Notes: generated from the letters alone by a model not told the origin. Shown: positions 18,777 through 30,915, counted from the first letter of the stretch. The stretch is DNA of 64,000 nt from Hysterangium stoloniferum (GCA_015178975.1 WHVD01000080.1:248001-312000), one strand, 5' to 3'. Numbers and translations: made by a program.

Positions 18777-21459
18777 GTTGTACTGCTAGCCAATGAGCCT
18801 TTCCTGGATTGTGATTGAATCTGGCTAATACTCCAACAGTATAGGCAATGTCTGGACGAGTGACAACAGCCAAATACATAAGAGAACCAACAGCATGGAT
18901 GTATGGAATGTCCTTCATGTATGCAATCTCTTCAGAAGAGACTGGAGCCTGGTCTTTACTCAATTTTGAGTTAGGTATCATAGGTGTACCAATGGGATTG
19001 CAGTCAGCAAGACCATAACGCTGTAACATGTCCAAGATGTATTGACGCTGTGATAGAGTAATAGTACGCTTTGTCCTGTCTCTTTCAATGCCAACACCTA
19101 ACAAGTAAGAAGTAGGACCAAGATCATGCAATTTGAAGTGGCTCTTTAGATCATCTTTGAGCTTTTTGATAGCCTCCTTGGATTTAGATGCAATAGTCAT
19201 GTCATCTACAAATACTGGTATAATGACTTTGACATCACCCTTTTGGAAGACCCAAATGCTATGATCGCATGGCACTTGTTTGAAACCCAAACTGAGCAGG
19301 ACAGCATTCAACTTCTTGTGCCAGATACGAGGTGACTGGCGTAAACCATATAGTCCTTTCAGAAGAAGTAAGAACTCATCACGAGCACCTTGGTGAAAAC
19401 CTTCAGGCTGCTGCAAGTATACTTCCTCTTCAAGTTCACCATTCAAGAATGCAGAGGAGATATCTACACTCTCAAGTTCCATGTCCTCCAGTGCAGCCAA
19501 TGCTAGGACAGCACGCAAAGTGGCCCATTTGGCAGTAGGAGCAAAGGTATCAGTGAAGTCAAACCCTGGTCGTTGTGCATAGCCTTTTGCAACAAGACGA
19601 GCTTTGAACTTGTCAATTGACCCATCCTTCTTACGCTTGATCACAAACACCCAATGAGAGCCAATAGCTTTACGACCCTCAGGTAGTTTAGCAAGGCGAA
19701 AAGTGCCATTTTCAAGCAGGGATTGCATTTCTGCATATGCAGCGTCATACCACTTGTCAGCATCAGGACTTTGTAAGGCCTCTTTGAGAGTTCTCGGTGC
19801 ATCATCATGAGCACTGGCCTTGTAGGCAAACTCAAAGGCTTCATCCACACCAATGTAAAGATCTCCCTCACTGGCAGCTAGGGCTTCTTCCTCAGACTCA
19901 ACTGGATGAGGAGAATGTAGTGGAGAATCCTCTGCCTCATCACTGGACTCAACTACAGGAGTAGATTCTCTATAGTTGTGGATGTGAGCAGGGTCAACTT
20001 GCCAGAAACGCTTAGGAGGAACTCTGTTTCTGGGTGGATTGCGACGTGGTTGAGGAGGAGGACTCGGTGAACGTTCAGAATGTTCAGAATTAGAATCAGA
20101 GTTGGAACTAGGACCAGGAGGCAAAGCATTATTCTGACCATCTCCCACTGGATTTGGTTCCTGTGGAGCTCCCATCTGATTAGGCTGGGCTCCCACCTGA
20201 ATAGACCTAGAGGGTCCAGGAATAAACAAATCAATAAATTGTGGAGTATCAGGAAGAACATCAGGAGCAGTAGGAGTAGAAGGTATGGCAGGTTTAGACA
20301 AGCCTGGTAAGACTCTCTCATCAAAGACAGCATTATTACTGATAATAGTCTTCTTAGTCAAGGGATTGTAAAACATCCAACCCTTATAATCTGGAGGATA
20401 TCCAATAAAGACACATTTCTGTGTATGAGAGCCAAGTCCAATACGTTGATCCTTCTGTACATGCACATAAGCAGTACAGCCAAATACCCTAAGATATGAT
20501 ACTTCTGGTTTCCTACTATGCCAGACAGTATAAGGCACAGAATGCTTAAGAGCAGTGGTAGGTGAGCAGTTGTGCACATGAGTAATGGCAATGACAGCAT
20601 GTCCCCAGAATGAGGGAGGGAGGTGGGATTCAGCCATAATTGAAGTAGCCCCTTCTTCCAATGTTCTGTTGAAGCGTTCAGCAACCCCATTCTGATGTGG
20701 TTCATTCCGCACAGTATGCTACCGGCTGATGCCAGCAGTGGAAAGGAAGGTATCAAACTCCTTAGACATATATTCTCCACCCTTGTCATCTCTGAATATC
20801 TTGATCTTCTGACCAAGCAAGTTCTCCACTTTAGCCTTATATTGCTTAAATGCCTGAAAGGCATCACTCTTATTTTTGAGTAATGCAATCGAAGCATAGC
20901 GTGAGGCATCATCAATGAAAGTGATCCAGTAGCGAAACCCTTCCACAGTTTGTGTAGGCAAGGGACCATGAACATCACTGTGAATGAGTGCAAGTGGTTT
21001 AGTATAGCGTGTTGTTGCTATTTTATTAATCACTCTGTTCTGTTTTCCAGCCAAACAAGGTTCACAAATAGGATCAGGAGACGTGTGAGAGTCAATCTTT
21101 ATCCCACCAACCAAATCACCTTTGAGGAGCTTCTGGATATCGGCATGATTGAGATGATTAAAGCGACGATGCCAAAGTGTGGAGTCCAAGGGACAGGTTG
21201 TAACAAGACCCGCATAATCCGTCATAGGTACCGTCATTCCATCCAAATAGGCCTGGTTATGTTCATTGACTGTGGCAGTGAAACGCAAGACCTTTCTCAA
21301 ATAGAAAAACATGGTGGAATGAAAGATAGAAACACGGAAATTCTTTCTCTTTGTCAAATACAAGACGGAGAGAAGGTTACTTGTGAGATGGGGAACATGG
21401 AGAACCCTTTCAAACTCTATTATTACATTTCCATTCCCTTTAGGCTTAAACCGCACTGC

Positions 21460-21892
21460 TGTTAGAAATGGGAAAATACAATATCTATATGTGACAGACT
21501 GTTATAAGACCCAGGTTTGCCATCAGTTATATAAACTGTTATAAGAGCACAAGTTGGCAACATAAGTCCTTATATATATGTATATATAATCCATCATATA
21601 ATACTAGACTATAGGTCCAGTAGCTCAGTGGTTAAGAGCACCTGCATATAAAGCCAGGAGGTCCTTGGTTCAATCCCAGGCTGGGTCAATTCTTTTCTAT
21701 GCCTTTAAACATACTCTTAACCACTGAGCTACTGGACCTATAATCTAGTATTATATGATGGATTATATATACATATATATAAGGACTTGTGATGCCAACT
21801 TGTGCTCTTATAACAGCTTATATAACTGATGGCAAGCCTGGGTCTTATAACAGTCTATCACATATAGATATTGTATTTTCCCATTTCTAACA
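21460..21892. mobile_element. Fold-back LTR-A insertion, TSD ACTGC
   Basis: A full LTR-A in plus orientation (21460-21710) is joined to a partial LTR-A in minus orientation (21711-21892) that lacks its U5 side. Both outer ends are therefore the U3 terminus TGTTAGAAATG. Exact ACTGC duplications at 21455-21459 and 21893-21897 show it integrated as one unit. Confidence 0.92.
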
Positions 21893-22930
21893 ACTGCTCC
21901 TATCCCTGCAGACATAACTATTTGTCCATTTGCAACTTGGATAGGTGTTTGAAACGGGGTATAACTTGAAAACCAATGACGATGGGGAGTCATGTGCGAA
22001 GAAGCACCTGTGTCAGCAGTCCAGTCAGAACTAGCATTGACAAGGAGAGCACAAGATGGATCGGTAGAGTCAGGGATAGAAACACTTGCATTTCCAGCAC
22101 TCTCTGGTTTCTTCTCCTCTGATACCTTGTCAGATGCATTAGCTTTGTCAGCCTTAGCAGTCTTTCTTTCTTTATACTCCTTTTTCTTCTGCTCAACTTT
22201 GGCCTTTGCCTGGTTCTGTGCATTTGCATACTCGTAACAATTGTCTTGGGTGTGGCTGGAACCATTGCAGACAGAATGTGCAAGGAACTTTACCAGAAGT
22301 GTTGGAAATCTTTGACACAATTTTGTTCGCCGTCTCTAAACTTCTGGCAGACTGCAAACTCTCTTGTGATGCAAAGTGAGTTTTGACATCAGAGAATGTG
22401 ATAGCAGTATTCATCATTAAAGATGAAGTCCACACAGAGTCAGATTCAGGCAGAGAACGAAGTAAAGTGAGAGCAGCAAGCTCATCATCCAGCATGGCAA
22501 GAGTGTACCCCTTTGGACGCAAGTTCTGGACACATGCACAAACCTTGTCAACACGACTCATTAATGAAGTTAGAGATTCATCAGGTTCCTTCCGAATATT
22601 AAAGAGGTCATTGTAGGCACTAAAACGAACTGCAGGGAGTTGTTTATTATGTGCTTTGTCAATTTTAGACCACATATCATCAGGACCGTCATCAATGTCA
22701 ACATGGGTGCGCTGTGTAGGTCCAAGAGAGCGCCATATGATACCAGCTGCTTTATTGGAGCGCTCCAACCAGGCAGACTGTAAACTAGTCTTACTAGGTT
22801 GTTTTTCTTTGCCAGTGGCAATAGAGAGACAGTTCTCCATACGCAAAAGACCAATTACGTCATGTCTCCAATCCTCATAATTATTCTCTCCCAATATGAC
22901 ACTACGTTTGTAAGTATCACTGGATGCCAT

Positions 22931-23316
22931 GACACGTCAATATCCACCAAGAATTTAACTTAAAAAGAACTAAGTAATTGGACTCGCAGTTGTAACACCG
23001 CCTTGCTCAACAGGGTTACCGTGATATTGCAAGGAAGGTAAAAACAAAGGCCCACTGAAGAGCACAATGCCAACAGTTCAAGTTCAATGTATCTAAAAGA
23101 CTGTGTTAAAAAGGGAAAATGACGTGGCACAGACCCAGATGATACTGTGAAGTGCTTGAGGTGTGAGGGAAGAGTGTGACTGGAGAGAGAGGTGACAGGG
23201 TGTGACAGGGTGAGTCACAAGGGTGATAAAAATGAAGTTGCCCAAAAAAGGGAAATGGAGCGACGACAAGCGATTTGGAGCGTGGAAATATATTTCCTTT
23301 TATGGACACGGGCGCC
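22931..23316 (-). other. Copia-2a 5' leader
   Basis: Upstream of the gag start. No ORF and no LTR or primer-binding site recognised. It ends where an LTR-A fragment starts without its first bases. Confidence 0.5.
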
Positions 23317-23562
23317 TAAATGGGAAAATACAATATCTATATGTGACACACTGTTATAAGACCCAGGTTTGCCATCAGTTATATAAGCTGTTATAAGAGC
23401 ACAAGTTGGCATCATAAGTCCTTATATATATGTATATATAATCCATCATATAATACTAGACTATAGGTTCAGTATCTCAGTGGTTAAGAGCATCTGCATA
23501 TAAAGCCAGGAGGTCCTTGGTTCAATCCCAGGCTAGGTCAATTCTTTTCTATGCCTTTAACA
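23317..23562 (+). mobile_element. LTR-A copy lacking its first bases
   Basis: LTR-A in plus orientation ending GCCTTTAACA. The first eight bases (TGTTAGAA) are missing and the flanks do not match, so the left side was lost or rearranged. Confidence 0.88.
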
Positions 23563-23932
23563 TAGAAGAGGGCGCATATGGGATTGTCACCTATTGCCAG
23601 CAAGAACATGCAAATGACTTCATCACCAGTCTCGCCAATGAAACAGTCGAGAGCTGGGTGCAGTGTATAAGCATGTAGCTGCACAGGTACACAAGCATGC
23701 TGTGCGGGTGCACGAACACGTCACACAGTGTGCAAGCATGCTGCATGGGCGTGCGAACACGTCGTACAAGTGCAGTACGAAGGCGCAATTTGTGGGTGTA
23801 TAGTATGGGTATATGGTAAGGGCGTAGGGGTGTGGGCGTATGGGTACAGTGTATGGGTACAACACATGGTGGTGGGCGCGGTTTGAGAGTACGCGACTGT
23901 GCTATACAAGTGTGCGCAAGTGGACTGCGTGG
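23563..23932. other. Unclassified spacer with short diverged repeats
   Basis: GC-richer than its surroundings. Contains two diverged repeats of the type CAAGCATGCTG...GCGAACACGTC (near 23692 and 23732). No gene seen. Confidence 0.4.
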
Positions 23933-24161
23933 TGTTAAATGTGTGACCTGTGACTTATATAACATATGACACATTGAAGTCTGAGGAAAGTTATTGTTAT
24001 TCAGGTTACTAACTACAAGCTTATATATGTTATACATCAGTAGGCTTGTCAGCTGTCAAAAGTGACAGCTGATTGACAGCTTAAATGGAAACTGACAGCT
24101 GATTGACAGCTGGAATACAAACTGACAGCTGATTGACAGCTGTCATGGGAAATGAACAGGG
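23933..24161 (-). mobile_element. Truncated Copia-1 LTR, target of Copia-2b
   Basis: Begins TGTTAAATGTGTGACC and stops at ...GAACAGGG where the Copia-2 LTR begins at 24162. Copia-2b probably inserted into this LTR; the other half is not present. Confidence 0.88.
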
Positions 24162-25287
24162 TGTTGAAACAGTTGAATAACTCTTGACAAACACCCTGTG
24201 AGTGTGAGGAAAGTAAACACTAAATGTATTCAACTGTGAAATAACTACATACCTGTGAGTGTGAGGAAAGTAAACACTAAGGAGACTTTCCTACACTCAC
24301 AGCGGAGTATGCTACAGGGTGCTTACCTAAGCACCTATACATCAGTTACCTTACTAGGTAAGTCACTCAATACTGCACCTACAGTGCTGGGAAAAATACT
24401 ACAAATATCAGAAAAATATAGGGAACATCATATGCTATGTGAGAGCTGTAATATCATACTCTAACACTCCCACCTGATGAGACAGCTCTATGCTAGGCCC
24501 AGTAGTTTTCGTAAGTATTCTACCTTTGGCTTAGCCAATGGTTTTGTCAATAAATCAGCAGGCATCTCTGAAGTAGAGAGATAAACAACTTTGATCTTCC
24601 CACTATCAACTTCCTGCCTTAACCAATATGTTCTCAAGTCCAGATGCTTCATACGGCCATGATATTCAGGATCTCTGGCAACTGCAATAGAAGATTGGTT
24701 GTCAAGATACAAAGTGGATGCAGTCTTTTGAGGATATCCCAATTCCTCAAATAAGTTTCGCAACCATAGCACTTCCTGACCAGCTGACACTGCTGCAATA
24801 TACTCTGCTTCAGTAGTAGAGAGAGTTACAATAGTCTGGAGTTTGCTCTGCCAGCTAATGGCTCCAGTACCCATCTTAACCCCATATGCACCAGTAGACT
24901 TTCCAGTTGACTTATCACCTCCATGGTCAGCATCTAAATAAGACACAAACAATTCCCTGTCATTACTAGGGCCAAAGGTCAAGCCCAAGTCAAGGGTGCC
25001 TTTGAGATATTGAAAGAGATGTTGTACTGCTAGCCAATGAGCCTTTCCTGGATTGTGATTGAATCTGGCTAATACTCCAACAGCATAGGCAATGTCTGGA
25101 CGAGTCGCAACAGCCAAATACATAAGAGAACCAACAGCATGGATGTATGGAATATCCTTCATGTATGCAATCTCTTCAGAAGACACTGGAGCCTGGTCTT
25201 TACTCAATTTTGAGTTAGGTATCATAGGTGTACCAATGGGATTGCAGTCAGCAAGACCATAACGCTGTAACATGTCCAAGATGTATT
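24162..25287 (-). mobile_element. Copia-2b 3' fragment
   Basis: 3' LTR 24162-24466 plus the pol C-terminus (RT end and RNase H; YILDMLQRYGLADC, SYLDADHGGDK, STTEAEYIAA, HLDLRTYWLRQEV). Truncated at 25287 by the LTR of Copia-1b. The retained pol part has an open frame (24488-25287), better preserved than Copia-2a. Confidence 0.92.
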
Positions 25288-25561
25288 TGTTAAAAGTGAC
25301 CTGTGACTTACTGTGACACGTGACACACACAAGTCTGAGGAAAGTTGTTGCTATTCAGGTCACTAACTACAAGCTTATATATGTTATACATCAGTAGGCT
25401 TGTCAGCTGTTATAAGTGACAGCTGGTTGACAGCTGTCATAAGTGACAGCTGATTGACAGCTTGAATGGAAACTGACAGCTGATTGACAGCTGGAATACA
25501 AAGTGACAGCTGATTGACAGCTGTCATGGGAAATGAACTGGGAATACCCTGGAACATGCTG

Positions 25562-25584
25562 GAAGCTTCTAGAAGGTTCTAGAA
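25562..25584 (-). promoter_or_regulatory. Heat-shock-element array, five units, Copia-1b 3' LTR
   Basis: Five unbroken GAA/TTC units with two-base spacing; two units fewer than in Copia-1a. Confidence 0.75.
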
Positions 25585-25601
25585 GGTTTTGGAGACAGTG
25601 G

Positions 25602-25852
25602 TGTTAAAGGTATAGAAAAGAATTGACCCAGCCTGGGATTGAACCAAGGACCTGCTGGCTTTATATGCAGGTGCTCTTAACCACTGAGCTACTGGACCTA
25701 TAGTCTAGTATTATATGATGGATTATATATACATATATATATGGACTTATGATGCCAACTTGTGCTCTTATAACAGTTTATATAACTGATGGCAAACCTG
25801 GGTCTTATAACAGTGTGTCACATATAGATATTGTATTTTCCCATTTCTAACA
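25602..25852 (-). mobile_element. LTR-A solo copy in Copia-1b LTR, 251 bp, TSD AGTGG
   Basis: Flanked by AGTGG at 25597-25601 and 25853-25857, with tRNA-like module. It interrupts the U3 start of the Copia-1b 3' LTR. Confidence 0.95.
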
Positions 25853-28800
25853 AGTGGAGGCAGTTTTAATAGACCCCCCTGATTTCACATGTCTCCAAAG
25901 AAAAAGAAACAGAGAGAGAGACAGAGAGAGAGACTTTGCTAAACTACAGAGAGTAAGAAAGAAAACAAGAAACTAAGTTCTTATACCCATTCCATCACGG
26001 CAAAATTGAACCTTGGGAGTAGATAGAGGCTTGGTTAGAATATCTGCAATTTGTTCTGCAGTAGGAATATAGGAAGGAGCAATACACTTGGCATTTACAG
26101 CATCCCTAAGCCAATAGTAGCGCAGGTCAAGATGTTTCATCCTTCCATGATGCTCAGGGTTCTTAGCAACACTGATGGCAGACTGGTTGTCAATGTGTAG
26201 AGTGGAGGGTTGATCAACTTGGTAGCCAAATTCACCTAGGATTTGCCACATCCAGGCAATCTCCTTGCCAGCTTCTACAGCAGAGACAAATTCTGCTTCA
26301 GTTGTAGAAAGTGTGACAATACTTTGCAGTTTACTACTCCAGCCAATAGCACCTCCAGCCATCATAGTTACATAACCACCAGTGGATCTTCCAGAATCAA
26401 TGCAATCACCATGAGCAGCATCAGTGTATGTGGTGAATAGTTCAGAGCCACATTTACCAGAGTAATGCAACTTGTATTCCAGTGTACCTTTTAGGTATCT
26501 GAACAAGTGCTTCACTGCTGTCCAATGCTTTGGTCCAGGATTGCCATTAAAGCATGCCAAGTAGGACACAGTATAAGCAATATCTGGACGGGTCATAGTA
26601 GCCAAGTATTGTAAAGACCCAACAGCACTGAGATAAGGAACACTACACATGAAATCCACCTCTGCAGCATTCTCAGGACCCATTTCTTTGGAAAGAGATG
26701 TACCAGGTGTCATAGGTGTGAGAACTGGATGACAGTCAGACATGTTATAACGCTCAAGCATGTTGAGAATAAACTGTCACTGATCAAGAGTAAGGAGTCA
26801 CTTAGAGCGATCTCTGCCAACTCCCACACCAAGTAAATAAACAGTGGATCCAAGATCATGGCATTTGAAATGCAGGGACAATTGCTTGACAGCTTTGTCA
26901 ATGGCAAGAGTGGACTTGGATGCAAATGTAATATCATCAATGTAAATGGGTACAAAGATCTTCACCTCTCCATTTGAATAAATGTAAACAGAGGTATCAG
27001 ATTGAATTCATTTGAACTCCATTTCAGTAAGTGCACCATGTAACTTGATGTTCCATTGACGAGATCCCTGCTTGAGACCATAAAGTGATTTCAAGAGTCT
27101 GAGAACCTTATTAGGACCTCCTTGATGGAAGCCTTCAGGTTGTCTCATATAGATTGTCTCATCAAGGTCACCGTGGGGGAAAGCAGCAGAAATGTCAACA
27201 GAGTGCAAGTCCATGTCTTCAATGGCAGCTAGGGCCAGAATCAAACGCAGAGTGGCAGGTCTAAAAGTAGGTGCAAACACTTCATTGTAGTCAATGCCAG
27301 GACGTTGTGAGTATCCTTTGGCAACAAGACGAGCTTTATAACGCTCAATGGTGCCATCTGCATTGTGTTTGACTTTAAACACCCAACCCGAACCAATTGC
27401 CTTTGCACCAACTGGGAGGTCAACAAGTTCCCACATCTTGTTTTCTACCAGTGTATTGTACTCTGCATTTATAGCCTCTTGCCATTTATCTGCATCATCA
27501 CCTTTCATAGCCTGCTTGTAGTTTTGTGGATCAGCAGTTGAAGCTGTTCCAACAAACTCTACTTCCTCATAATCAATGTCCTCATCATCATCTTCAGCTA
27601 GAGCTGGAGCTGGTTGTACCTTCCACCATTCACCAGGTTGCATTGGAACACGCTGAGAGCGATGAAGCTGTGGTTCTGGTGCAGGTGGAGGAGGTAGTTG
27701 AATGGGTTCAGGAAGTGCAGGAATCTGAGCAGGAGGTGCAGGAATCTGAACAGGAGGTGCAGGAATATAAGCAGGAGGTGCAGGAATATGAGTAGGAGGG
27801 ACAGAAATATCATTATCCCCCTCTACTTCTGGCACAAATAAAGGAATGTCAGAGTTTGGTATATTTGGGAAAAGCCTAATATTAGGCATTGGTCCAGTAG
27901 TAGATAGACCAGGAAAGTGGCGTTCATCAAATACAGCCCGTTCAGAGATGATAAACTTCTTTGTAACAGGGTTGTAGAATTGCCAACCTTTGTATCCCAC
28001 AGGATAGCCTAGAAAGAGGCATTTCTCCATGTGTGACTGAAGTGACTTCCTTTTGTCCTTTTGAATGTAAACATAGGCAGTACACCCCCACACTCGCAAG
28101 TTGCTCACATCTGGTCTCTGCTTGTACCATTGCTCATAGGGTGTAGTTTTAGGCAATGGTGCAGTAGGCAGACGATTCCATACATAGACATAAGATGCCA
28201 CAGCATGATTCCAGAATGAGGCAGGCATACGCACTTCATGCATCATGGCAGTGACATGATCAGCCAAGGTACGATTGGCTCGTTCTGCAACTCCATTCTG
28301 TTGAGGGCGATTGCGAGTAGTATGACGGCGTGCTATTCCACATTCATCTGTAAACTTGATGAAAGCATTTGACATGTATTCACCCCCTTTGTCATCCTGC
28401 AGAGCTTTGACCTTGCAACCCAGAAGATTCTCAGCATAAGCTTTGTATCTCCTGAATGCTTCAAATGCATCACTCTTCCGTTTTAAGAACAGAACAGCTC
28501 GCAACTTGGTGCAATCATCAATGAAGGTTATCCAGTAGTGATAACCCTCAGTTGTTTGCACAGGAAGTGGTCCATGTAGATCACTATGAATAAGCTCAAG
28601 TGGTGTCTGAGATTGACTTGGTGAGGTAGGAAATGGATTGGCAGTCATTTTGCCAGCAAGGCAAGGTTCACAGATAGGATCAGGTTGTTCCTTTGAGTCA
28701 AGGTTTAAGCCAACCACCAATCCTTCTCTGATCATCTTCTGGACATCAGCATAGCTGTGATGTCCAAGACGGCGATGCCAGAGATTGATATCAAAGGGAA

Positions 28801-29526
28801 GAGTGGAGGCAGCACCAGCTTGCTCAATAATAGGTGCAGTGGCACCATTGAGGATGCCTGCATTCTGTGCAGTAACTCTGGCTGTAAACAAAGTCTGGCC
28901 AGAGAGTTTGAAATGCATGGTTGTTCGATCAATGTGTATGAGTAGTCCTTTGTGTCTTGTGAGATAAAGACAAGACAATAGGTTACTGCGCAGTTATGGT
29001 ACATGCAAAACTCTTGTAAGCTCCACAGATCGTGATTTCCTTCCATTTATAACTGGGTTGAATACCACAGAACCAACTCCTGCAGAGTAGATAACAGTAT
29101 GATCTGCTAACTTGATTGGGACACATAATGGTGTGTAGTTACGCAGCCAATGACTATGAGGAGTCATATGACTACTAGCACCTGTATCAGCAAGCCAATC
29201 ATAGTCAGAACCATTCTGAAAGGTGGAGGAATCAGATGAGGAGAAAGCAAGTGCATTTCCACTATATTCAACATTGTTCTGAGACATTGTCTTCTGAGGC
29301 CTATTTGGCTTTTTCTTCCCTTTAGCACGATTGGTAAGGACACTCTCCTGTGCTTCCTGCTGCTTCTTGATGAAGCGATGACACTTGTCCATAGTATGGT
29401 TGGTCATGGAGCAGAAAGCACATTTGAGAAATGCAGTGGGTGCATTGCCCTGAGACATTGTCTCTTGAGTGCTGTTTGCCTTCTTCCCTTTAGTCTGATT
29501 GACTTTAGGGAATGGGGGAATGGAAG

Positions 29527-30334
29527 TGTTAGAGTATGATATTACAGCTCTTACATAGTCTATGATGTTCCCTATATTCTTCTGATATTTGTAGTATTTT
29601 TCCCAGCACTGTAGGTGCAGTATTGAGTGAGTTACCTAGTAAGGTAACTGATGTGTAGGTGCTTAGGTAAGCACCCTGTAGTATACTCCGCTGTGGGTGT
29701 GGGAAAGTCTCCTTAGTGTTTACTTTCCTCACACTCACAGGTATGTAGTTATTTCACAGTTGAATACATTAAGTGTTTACTTTCCTCACACTCACAGGGT
29801 GTTTGTCAAGAATTATTCAACTGTTTCAACACCATTCCTATTAGATTATATACACACTGAACTCAGAGCTGTACACCATATGGTCCCAGTTGGAACAATG
29901 GTTGGTATTATATAATCTAACACACCCCCTTAATGCCAGCATTGTTCATTCTACACTCCAGGTTCAATCTTGGGCATTAACTATATCATATGCCAGTATA
30001 GGTCCTCTCTGGCTCTTTTTCGTCCAGACTTGTCCACTATACCATACACACAAATACAGCCAAACCAAGTTAACCTTGGAGTTGCTACCATGTTAGAAAA
30101 CATAAGTAATGTAGAAAATGAATAGCCAGACTGGGGATTGAACCCAGGATCTCTCGATTACATAACAAAGGTGTTAACCACTACACCATCTGACCTTGGG
30201 TAGGTTTGGTCTTACACTGTACTTAAGGATATAACCCTAAGCGCCATTCCTATTAGATTATATACACACTGAACTCAGAGCTGTACACCATATGGTCCCA
30301 GTTGGAACAATGGTTGGTATTATATAATCTAACA
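29527..30334. mobile_element. Chimeric TRIM: LTR-C element ending in a Copia-2 LTR, TSD GGAAG
   Basis: From right to left: LTR-C 5' LTR (30334-30091), primer-binding site TGGTAGCAACTCCAAGG, 168-bp non-coding interior (30090-29923) ending in purine tract AAGGGGGTG, first 91 bp of a 3' LTR-C (29922-29832), then an inverted full 305-bp Copia-2 LTR (29831-29527). GGAAG lies on both outer sides (29522-29526, 30335-30339), and the uninterrupted site in Copia-1a has a single GGAAG, so it inserted as one unit. Confidence 0.88.
30124..30195 (-). repeat. tRNA-derived module in LTR-C of the chimeric TRIM
   Basis: Same 72-nt tRNA-like sequence as at 8734-8805, in LTR-sense orientation, with intact A- and B-box-like motifs. 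Confidence 0.7.
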
Positions 30335-30587
30335 GGAAGATGGCATTGTAGTATAGACGCAGCAAACTCGCAAAGAAGTTGAGAAAAAAGGTATTTAACT
30401 CGAGGTCCAGACGGTAGTCTTGAGGGAAACTCAGCCTTAGTAGCGTACAAGTTCCTCCCTACTAGCAACAGCAATAAGGCTGGGCCTGGTAGGGGAATAT
30501 AAAGTATAGGCTGAAACTTACTCAAAAGAAGCGAGTTTGCAAAACGTTATACAGTACTAGAGCGCTTAGAGCGCGGAGCCCATAACC

Positions 30588-30915
30588 TGTTAAATGTGAC
30601 CTGTGACTTACTGTGACACATGACACACACAAGTCTGAGGAAAGTTGTTACTATTCAGGTCACTAACTACAAGCTTATATATGTTATACATCAGTAGGCT
30701 TGTCAGCTGTCAAAAGTGACAGCTGGTTGACAGCTGTCAGAAGTGACAGCTGATTGACAGCTTGAATGGAAACTGACAGCTGATTGACAGCTGGAATACA
30801 AAGTGACAGCTGATTGACAGCTGTCATGGGAAATGAACTGGAAATACTCTGGAACATGCTGGAAGTTTCTAGAAGGTTCCAGAAGGTCTTGGAGACAGTG
30901 GAGGCAGTTTTAACA
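30588..30915 (-). repeat. Copia-1b 5' LTR, 328 bp
   Basis: Complete LTR with a five-unit heat-shock-element array at 30862-30884 and fewer 11-bp repeats. On its right side the minus-strand flank GACTAGTGGGTC resembles a polypurine tract, so this LTR could also be the 3' LTR of a lost neighbour. Confidence 0.92.

Larger units (their letters stand above)
17990..22930 (-). pseudogene. Copia-2a gag-pol, frameshifts and stops
   Basis: Starts MASSDTYKRSVILGENNYED at 22930 and includes a full gag capsid region (WERSNKAAGIIWRSL type), unlike Copia-1. A frameshift lies in the zinc knuckle near 22270. Protease: WTADTGASSHM. Integrase: HRRFNHLNHADI, CEPCLAGKQ, DDKGGEYMS, then a TAG near 20716, then EPHQNGVAERFN. 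RT: IPVFVDDMTIASK. RNase H: SYSDADHGGDK, STTEAEYIAA. A small deletion near 18165 breaks the C-terminus. Confidence 0.93.
17663..23316 (-). mobile_element. Copia-2a: Ty1/copia retrotransposon, 5' LTR missing
   Basis: 3' LTR 17663-17967 preceded (minus strand) by the purine tract CATCAGGTGGGAG. Then come RNase H, RT, integrase, protease and a real gag up to 22930, and a 5' untranslated part to about 23316 where an LTR-A fragment begins. No copy of the 305-bp LTR is found at the 5' side. Interrupted by LTR-A insertions at 18526-18776 and 21460-21892. Confidence 0.9.
25973..30353 (-). pseudogene. Copia-1b pol with several nonsense changes
   Basis: Same domain order as Copia-1a and nearly identical sequence. 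TGA codons at 26777-26779 and 27008-27010 replace CGA, and a TAA near 28994 replaces CAA of Copia-1a. By contrast the codon that is a stop in Copia-1a (15397) is intact CGA here. The leader is split from its ATG by the insertion at 29527-30334. Like Copia-1a it lacks a capsid domain before the zinc knuckle. Confidence 0.93.
25288..30915 (-). mobile_element. Copia-1b: second Copia-1 element with nested insertions
   Basis: 3' LTR 25288-25871 (containing an LTR-A copy), interior, 5' LTR 30588-30915. Primer-binding site GGTTATGGGCTCCGCGC adjoins 30587; purine tract AATCAGGGGGGTC adjoins 25872. The outer flanks (GTATT and GACCC) do not match. It abuts a truncated Copia-2b on the left, so the pair probably arose by recombination or deletion. 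A chimeric insertion sits at 29527-30334. Confidence 0.93.

Noticed and set aside
22193-22320. Programmed gag-pol frameshift in Copia-2
   Set aside because: The shift falls inside the zinc knuckle, and copia elements normally use one frame; a decay mutation is simpler.
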